A stretch of 64,000 bases of DNA from Pseudomonas moraviensis. Lineage in GTDB: Bacteria; Pseudomonadota; Gammaproteobacteria; Pseudomonadales; Pseudomonadaceae. Every line of letters starts with the position of its first letter. The first letter of the stretch is position 1. The notes beneath the pieces are model-generated. The model saw only the letters and a list, made by a program, of their open reading frames with translations, had not been told where the DNA came from and made no database searches. The position numbers were made by a program, and so were the translations under genes. Positions 58,936 to 64,000 of the stretch are shown here, piece after piece. The stretch covers positions 5,068,501 to 5,132,500 of the forward strand of contig NZ_LT629788.1 of assembly GCF_900105805.1 (NCBI RefSeq), given 5' to 3'.

Positions 58936-60552
58936 CTACCAAACCCCAATCTGAACCACCTTCTCGCTTTCCGGCTCTCCATAACGAAACCGCTGCCCGC
59001 GCAAGTCGATCTCCTGATGGCTGATGGTCGTACGCCGCTTCAGGCCGCGCACCCACTCAAACAGATACCCCGCATGCTCCTCGCGCACCGCCGCGTACGC
59101 AGGGTCATCCCCCAGGTCACGCAGTTCCTGCGGGTCATTCAACAGATCAAACAGCTGCGCTCGAAAGCCGTCGTACGCCAGGTATTTCCAGCGCTCGCTG
59201 CGCACCATGGTCATGCGGCAATGGTCGATCGGTTGGTCCAGTCGTTCCCGCGCCGGTGCCTGAAAGGCGTAGTCGTACTCGCTGATCGCATAGCGGCGCC
59301 AATCGGGATTTTCTCCGTGCAGCAGCGGGATCAGTGAACGCCCTTCGAGCCGATGTTCCGCGCCCGGTAATCCCAGCGCTTGAAGAAATGTCGGCAACGC
59401 ATCGATGGTTTCCGCCAAGCGATCATCGACAGTGCCACGGGTGACATCCGCCGTCGGCCGAGGGTCACGCACGATCAGTGGCACGCCCACCGCCTGCTCG
59501 AGCAGAAACTCCTTCTCGCCCAGCCAATGATCGCCAAGGAAGTCGCCGTGATCGCTGGTGAACACGATCAACGTGTCATCCCAGCGCCCGTTGCTCTGCA
59601 GAAAATCGAACAGCCGCCCCAACTGATCGTCCACCTGCTTGATCAAGCCCATGTAGGTGGGGATTACATTCAATCGTACTGAATCGCGGGAAAAGTTGAG
59701 GCTTTCCTCATGTTGACGAAAGGCAGCATATACGGGGTGTTTGCTGGCTGCAGAGGGCGATGCGCGGACCGGTTCGAGAATCGATTTCGTACTGTACAAG
59801 GCGTGGTATGGCGCCGGTACGATGTATGGCCAGTGGGGTTTGATGTACGAGAGGTGTAAACACCAGGATTTCTCGCCTTGCTCAGCGATGAAGTCGATGG
59901 CGCGATTGGTAGTGTAGACAGTCTCGGAGTGTTGCTCGGGAATTCGTGCTGGCAAATTCGCATGACGCATTTTCCAGCCACTGAGGATTTCACCGTTCTC
60001 GCCTTCGGCGGCGTTCGCCCAGTCGTGCCAGGGATTGCGGCCGTCGAAGCCGTGTTCGCGCAGATAGTGGGTGTAGGGCGCGGATTCGCGCTTGTCGTCG
60101 AATAAAGGATCGTCGGGGTAGATGCCGTCGTGGCGCAGGTACGGTTCGAAGCCGACCTCATTGAGCAACTCGGCTTGCGCGCTTTGCGGGTTGATCGCCA
60201 GGCGCTGCAAGGCGTCGACATTGGCCGTGGCGTGGGTCTTGCCGACCAGCGCGGTGCGAATGCCGTGGGGTCGCAGGTAATCGCCGATCGTCAGTTCATC
60301 CAGCGGCAAGGGCACGGCGTTCCAGGCCACTTGATGGCTGCTGACATAACGCCCGGTATAGGCCGACATCCGCGACGGGCCGCAGATCGTGCCCTGGGTG
60401 TAGGCACGGCTGAAACGCACGCCTTCGGCAGCGAGACGATCGATGTTCGGCGTGTGCAGATGCGGGTGGCCGTAGCAGGACAGGTAATCGCGGCGCAGTT
60501 GATCGCACATGATGTACAGCACGTTGCGCACGGGGTTGGGCGGGGTGGGCAT
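58936..60552 (-). CDS. Sulfatase-superfamily hydrolase, phosphonate monoester hydrolase/sulfatase-like
   Basis: 538 residues, with start ATG at 60552 (GTG at 60561 possible). The formylglycine signature is CGPSR (Cys57). The metal site near the N-terminus is MCDQLRRD, with Gln18 in place of the second Asp of standard sulfatases, as in rhizobial and Burkholderia phosphonate monoester hydrolases. The downstream HLSYIKPHWPYIVPAPYHALY and FTSDHGDFLGDHWLGEK stretches also follow that group. Such enzymes hydrolyse phosphonate monoesters, phosphodiesters and sulfate esters. The ats/sft context favours a sulfate or sulfonate ester. No signal peptide. Confidence 0.83.
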   Translation of the reverse strand: MPTPPNPVRNVLYIMCDQLRRDYLSCYGHPHLHTPNIDRLAAEGVRFSRAYTQGTICGPSRMSAYTGRYVSSHQVAWNAVPLPLDELTIGDYLRPHGIRTALVGKTHATANVDALQRLAINPQSAQAELLNEVGFEPYLRHDGIYPDDPLFDDKRESAPYTHYLREHGFDGRNPWHDWANAAEGENGEILSGWKMRHANLPARIPEQHSETVYTTNRAIDFIAEQGEKSWCLHLSYIKPHWPYIVPAPYHALYSTKSILEPVRASPSAASKHPVYAAFRQHEESLNFSRDSVRLNVIPTYMGLIKQVDDQLGRLFDFLQSNGRWDDTLIVFTSDHGDFLGDHWLGEKEFLLEQAVGVPLIVRDPRPTADVTRGTVDDRLAETIDALPTFLQALGLPGAEHRLEGRSLIPLLHGENPDWRRYAISEYDYAFQAPARERLDQPIDHCRMTMVRSERWKYLAYDGFRAQLFDLLNDPQELRDLGDDPAYAAVREEHAGYLFEWVRGLKRRTTISHQEIDLRGQRFRYGEPESEKVVQIGVW

Positions 60553-60655
60553 GGAGTTCACCGGTCAGTGGGACAGGTGAGGGTTTTCGCCGTCGGTGGG
60601 GGTGTTCGGCAAGTGCATTTGGGGAATGGGGTTTATGCAGGGATTGCATCAGCCT

Positions 60656-60723
60656 CTTCGCGAGCAGGCTCGCTCGCACATTTGAAATGCGTAATTCCTG
60701 TGGGAGCGAGCCTGCTCGCGAAG
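60656..60723. repeat. REP inverted pair, family A (GGGAGCGAGCC variant)
   Basis: CTTCGCGAGCAGGCTCGCTC and its complement, between the sulfatase and the second LysR gene. Confidence 0.88.
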
Positions 60724-60730
60724 GGGCAGC

Positions 60731-61675
60731 TCAGACAGCAAAATTCTCCAGCGAACACACCTCATCATCCACCGCATCAATCGCCTTGATCTGCTCGATC
60801 ATCGCTTCGGCCAACGGTGACAACCGATACCCGGCGCGGCTGACAATCCCATAGCGGGTATACAGCTCCTCCAGATCATCGGCGAGACCTTCGATCTTCA
60901 GACAGACCAGCTCACCCTTGGCCAGATGCAGCGCATCGGAGTACGCCCCGACAATCCCGATCGCCTCCGATCGCAGCACCACGCTCAAAAGACTCGAGCC
61001 GTTTTCGCACTCCACATTCGGGGTGAAATCCGGGCGACCGCTGAGGTCGACGATGACCTTGCGCAGGTTCGGCGGGCGGATGCTCACCGCCAGTGGATAA
61101 CTCAGCAACTGCTCGGCGGTGATGCGTTCAAACGCCGTCAATGGATGCCCGGCGCGGCAGCAGAAATGCCATTTGCGCGCGCGCAAGCGGTGGGTCTGGT
61201 AATCCGGATCCGCCTCGAACTGCCGGGTGTCGGCGACGAAGAATTCGAACTCTTCGCTGAGCAGGCGTTTGCTCAGGCTTTGCCAGTCATCGACCTGAAA
61301 CTGCACCCGTGCTTTCGGGTAGCGACCGATGAAGGCGCCAATCGCGCGCGGGATCAATCCGGCCGCCGGCGCCGGCCCGCAACCAAAGCGCAATTCTCCT
61401 GCTTCGAGGCCGTTGAACTGGCTGATCTCGTTGGCCATCTGCTGCGCACCGCTGACCAGCCGCCGCGCATGTTCGAGCAGGACCTGGCCTTGTTTGGTCG
61501 GCGGCAATTCCTTGCGCCCACGGTCGACCAACTGGCAGCCGACGCTGTGCTCCAGCGCCTGAATGCTGCGGCTGAATGCCGACTGCGACAGGTTCACTGC
61601 CTGCGCGCCAGCGACGAAGCTGCGTTGTTCAGCGAGGGCAATGAAGTGACGAAGTTGGCGCAAGTCGATATGCAT
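60731..61675 (-). CDS. LysR-family regulator, paralogue of the sftR-like gene
   Basis: 314 residues. HTH (LRQLRHFIALAEQRSFVAGAQAVNLSQSAFSRSI) and effector domain as in 56713-57633, with common stretches such as FGCGPAPA, so the two arose by duplication or belong to one subgroup. It is divergent from the TonB receptor gene and is therefore the likely regulator of it. A recognisable ribosome binding site is absent before the ATG at 61675. Confidence 0.85.
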   Translation of the reverse strand: MHIDLRQLRHFIALAEQRSFVAGAQAVNLSQSAFSRSIQALEHSVGCQLVDRGRKELPPTKQGQVLLEHARRLVSGAQQMANEISQFNGLEAGELRFGCGPAPAAGLIPRAIGAFIGRYPKARVQFQVDDWQSLSKRLLSEEFEFFVADTRQFEADPDYQTHRLRARKWHFCCRAGHPLTAFERITAEQLLSYPLAVSIRPPNLRKVIVDLSGRPDFTPNVECENGSSLLSVVLRSEAIGIVGAYSDALHLAKGELVCLKIEGLADDLEELYTRYGIVSRAGYRLSPLAEAMIEQIKAIDAVDDEVCSLENFAV

Positions 61676-61689
61676 TTTTCACATAAAAA

Positions 61690-61713
61690 ATATCCGGGAA
61701 ATGCATTGGATAT
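61690..61713. promoter_or_regulatory. Inverted repeat in the LysR-TonB receptor intergenic region
   Basis: ATATCC (61690-61695) and GGATAT (61708-61713) with a 12-base spacer, next to the LysR start codon. A direct repeat ATGCATT (61701, 61712) overlaps. Candidate site of the adjacent LysR protein. Confidence 0.35.
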
Positions 61714-61840
61714 GCATTAGGTCGACTCCTTATAAAGGCAATCTCTTATGCAGTAAATATTTGTAAATCCATAAATAAATAACTGAAAAGAATATGCAGC
61801 GCTGAAGATGTCTGTGTGTTTTTTGACCAGGAGCCGCGCC

Positions 61841-64000
61841 ATGAGTCCGTTGAACCTCGCGTCACCCCCATCACCACGACGGCTCAAACGCCTGCCTTTG
61901 GCGCTGTTGCTGGCCGGCAGCGCCAGTTGGACTCACGGTTATGCCGCCGAATCGGAAGCCCCGGCGCCGGTCCCGGCAGGCAAAGCGGCGGCCAGCGGTT
62001 CGCAGCTGGAAACGGTGACCGTCACCACCCGCCGCCGCGAAGAAAGCTCGCAAGATGTGCCAACGCCGATGAGTGTGGTCAGCGGGCAGAATCTGGAGAC
62101 GCAGCGGGTCTACCGTATTCAGGATTTGCAGCAACTGGTGCCCAGCGTCAACGTCGCCTACATGCATGCGCGCCAGTCCAGCGTGTCGATCCGCGGTCTG
62201 GGCAACAACCCGGCCAGTGATGGCCTGGAAGGCAGCGTTGGTCTGTACATCGACAACGTCTATCTGGGCCGTCCGGGGATGGCGGTGTTCGATCTGATGG
62301 ACATCGAGCAGCTCGAAGTTCTACGTGGGCCGCAGGGCACGCTGTTCGGCAAGAACACCACCGCCGGGGTCATCAACATCAGCACCCGCGCGCCGTCATT
62401 CACGCCTGAGCGCAGCATCGAAACCTCGGTCGGCGAGGACGGTTATTTCCAGACCAAGGGCACCATTTCCGGGCCGCTCAATGATCAGTTGGCCGGGCGC
62501 TTTTCTGCTTACCGCACGCGCAGTGACGGCGACATCAAGAACGAATACGACGGCCACGACCTTAACGGCGGCTCGCGCGAAGGCTTTCGCGCCCAGCTGT
62601 TGTTCAAGCCCAATGAAGATTTCAATCTGCGCTGGATCGGCGATTACAACGAAGAAGATTCCAGCGCCGGCACCCGCGTGCTGTACAACACCGGGCCGAC
62701 CATCAACGGCGTCAACCTGTATGAATCGCGGGCCAGCGCGGCCGGGGCGACGCTGGTCAACGGTCGGCACCGCAAGGTCAATCTCGACAACGACCAACAC
62801 GTCACCGTGCATCAGGGCGGCACCTCGGTGGAAGCCAACTGGACGTTGCCGAGCGACTTCACCCTGACGTCGGTCAGCTCGTACCGCTTCTGGAATTTCA
62901 CCCCGCGCAATGACGACGGCCTCAACGTGCCGGCCAGTTACAACGCCGGCGTGTCGGTGGAAGACAAACAGTACTCGCAGGAATTTCGCCTGGCCTCGCC
63001 CAAGGGCGAGTTCTTCGATTACGTGGTCGGCGCCTACTATTTCGGCTCGGATCTGGACAACAAATCCTTCGCCTATTACGGCCCGCAGGCCGACATCTGG
63101 AACGGCACCCCGGCCGGCGCCCTGGCCAATGTCACCAGCGTCGGCAAGGGGCATATCAAGACCGACAGTTTCGCCCTGTTTGCACAGGGCACCTGGCACC
63201 TGAGCGAACGCCTGGATTTCACCGCCGGGGTGCGTGGCACCTACGAAGAGAAAAACGCCTCGGTCAGCCGCAACGCGCCGCTCGGCGGTGTGGCCGTGGC
63301 GGGCGCGGCAGCCAATGCGCGCCGCGGGCGTGCCGGCGCCTACGATTCCGGAGACTTGAATCAGTACAGCTCCAGCCCGTCCGGACTGCTCAACCTGAGC
63401 TATCGCATCACCGATGACGTGCTCGGTTACGCCACGCTGTCCCACGGCGAAAAATCCGGCGGGGTCAACCTCGCGGTCGGCTCTGCGCCGACCGCTGGCG
63501 CCGACTCGCTATTGATCGGCACCGAGCGCGCGAACAACGCCGAACTCGGTTTCAAAAGCACGCTGTGGGATCACCGCCTGCAACTCAACGCCAACGTGTT
63601 CTGGACCCAGGTCAACGCCTACCAGACCAACGCCTATGACGCCGCCAACCGCGTGCAATACCTGACCAACGCCGGCTCGGTACGCTCGCGCGGCATCGAG
63701 TTCGAAAGCACCGTGGTGCCGCTACGTGGCCTGACGCTGAATTTCAACGGCTCGTACAACGACGTCAGCTACCTCTCCTACAAAGATGCGCCTTGCCCGC
63801 CGGAAGTCAGCCAGGCCCCGGGTGCACCGGCCTCCTGCGACCTCAGCGGCCATCAAGTGGTCGGCGCGTCGAAATGGATCGGCAACGCCAACGGCGAATA
63901 CAAATGGAATCTGGCTAACGGCTTCGAACCTTACGTCACCGGCAGCTACGCGTTCCGCTCCAAAGCGGTGGGCACGGTCGAGGATTCCGATTACGGGCAG
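61841..64000 (+). CDS. TonB-dependent outer membrane receptor (3' truncated)
   Basis: The frame is open from ATG 61841 to the end of the window, 720 codons without stop; CCAGGAG lies upstream. A signal peptide (to about residue 36) is followed by a region matching a TonB box (LETVTVTTRRREE), the plug (SVSIRGLGNNP, LYIDNVYLG, LEVLRGPQGTLFGKNTTAGVINI) and part of the beta-barrel. The FGKNTTAG plug form is that of siderophore/aromatic-type receptors. In the sft context it corresponds to SftP, an outer-membrane receptor of sulfate-ester use in P. putida; the substrate here is inferred. The C-terminus is outside the window. Confidence 0.88.
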   Translation, partial: MSPLNLASPPSPRRLKRLPLALLLAGSASWTHGYAAESEAPAPVPAGKAAASGSQLETVTVTTRRREESSQDVPTPMSVVSGQNLETQRVYRIQDLQQLVPSVNVAYMHARQSSVSIRGLGNNPASDGLEGSVGLYIDNVYLGRPGMAVFDLMDIEQLEVLRGPQGTLFGKNTTAGVINISTRAPSFTPERSIETSVGEDGYFQTKGTISGPLNDQLAGRFSAYRTRSDGDIKNEYDGHDLNGGSREGFRAQLLFKPNEDFNLRWIGDYNEEDSSAGTRVLYNTGPTINGVNLYESRASAAGATLVNGRHRKVNLDNDQHVTVHQGGTSVEANWTLPSDFTLTSVSSYRFWNFTPRNDDGLNVPASYNAGVSVEDKQYSQEFRLASPKGEFFDYVVGAYYFGSDLDNKSFAYYGPQADIWNGTPAGALANVTSVGKGHIKTDSFALFAQGTWHLSERLDFTAGVRGTYEEKNASVSRNAPLGGVAVAGAAANARRGRAGAYDSGDLNQYSSSPSGLLNLSYRITDDVLGYATLSHGEKSGGVNLAVGSAPTAGADSLLIGTERANNAELGFKSTLWDHRLQLNANVFWTQVNAYQTNAYDAANRVQYLTNAGSVRSRGIEFESTVVPLRGLTLNFNGSYNDVSYLSYKDAPCPPEVSQAPGAPASCDLSGHQVVGASKWIGNANGEYKWNLANGFEPYVTGSYAFRSKAVGTVEDSDYGQ

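Noticed and set aside
2272..60723. Repeated short sequences that could suggest a CRISPR array
   Set aside because: The repeats are palindromic pairs spread singly over intergenic gaps, with no regular spacers and no cas genes: they are REPs.
61816..62220. Short + strand frame at the start of the TonB receptor
   Set aside because: It is in the wrong frame; the frame starting at 61841 runs open for 720 codons and shows the receptor plug motifs.

Overview
The window looks like a chromosomal segment of a fluorescent pseudomonad, in or near the Pseudomonas fluorescens / P. koreensis group. The reasons are the GC-rich coding sequence, dense REP-type inverted repeats of two families (cores GAGCCTGCTCGCGA and GGCTGCGATC), the Lap-type adhesin exporter next to a pgaABCD operon, and a block (gabDT, HDOD regulator, GGDEF, desA, GGDEF-EAL, oscA, sbp-cysTWA, Mpo1-like, Crp-like) that follows the P. 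aeruginosa PA0265-PA0290 gene neighbourhood as I remember it. No prophage, insertion sequence, CRISPR array or rRNA gene was seen. Both ends cut a gene: lapB at the left and a TonB-dependent receptor at the right.

Layout. 1-2.2 kb: type I exporter lapB (partial) and lapC. 2.6-5.3 kb: a TauD-type dioxygenase with a sulfonate-type ABC ATPase and permease but no binding protein. 5.4-10.8 kb: LysR regulator plus an EmrAB/TolC-like tripartite pump, whose outer-membrane gene has a REP pair inside its 5' coding end. 10.8-11.6 kb: a DUF2789 gene and a StbDE/RelBE-like toxin-antitoxin pair. 12-17 kb: MarR regulator and an AaeB/FUSC-DUF1656-HlyD-NodT efflux operon. 17.1-19.6 kb: a membrane protein and a YdgA-family protein. 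19.8-26.2 kb: pgaABCD, for poly-N-acetylglucosamine. 26.3-28.8 kb: Rieske/FAD reductase, YbhB-like protein and a small acidic protein. 28.9 kb: tRNA-Arg(CCG). 29.4-32.3 kb: gabD-gabT. 32.4-38.2 kb: REC-HDOD protein, diguanylate cyclase, DesA desaturase and GGDEF-EAL protein. 38.4-42.7 kb: oscA and the sulfate transporter sbp-cysT-cysW-cysA. 42.7-44 kb: Mpo1-like and Crp-like genes. 44.1-47.2 kb: periplasmic HIU hydrolase, HbpS/GlcG-like protein and an HprRS/CopRS-like two-component system around a perfect HprR/CusR-like box. 47.3-48.8 kb: hipBA with two operator-like palindromes. 48.8-51 kb: AraC regulator and a membrane desaturase. 51.2-64 kb: a sulfate-ester scavenging island (atsA, atsC, atsB, atsR, sftR-like LysR, atsK, a second sulfatase/phosphonate-monoester-hydrolase-like enzyme, a paralogous LysR and a TonB receptor).

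Themes. Sulfur acquisition appears three times: the TauD-ABC cluster, oscA-sbp-cysTWA and the ats/sft island. At least two of these promoters share a motif of the form CTTATARCTAT. Biofilm and c-di-GMP functions (lapBC, pga, GGDEF and EAL proteins) form a second theme, and two independent efflux operons a third. The points most worth a second look are the REP pair read in frame at the start of the outer-membrane efflux gene, the HprR/CusR-like box shared by hiuH and its two-component system, the paired hipBA operators, the two related mobile-like repeats at the 3' ends of both sulfatase genes, and helically phased A-tracts upstream of the marR efflux operon. All assignments come from reading the sequence and from remembered family knowledge; no database search was run.
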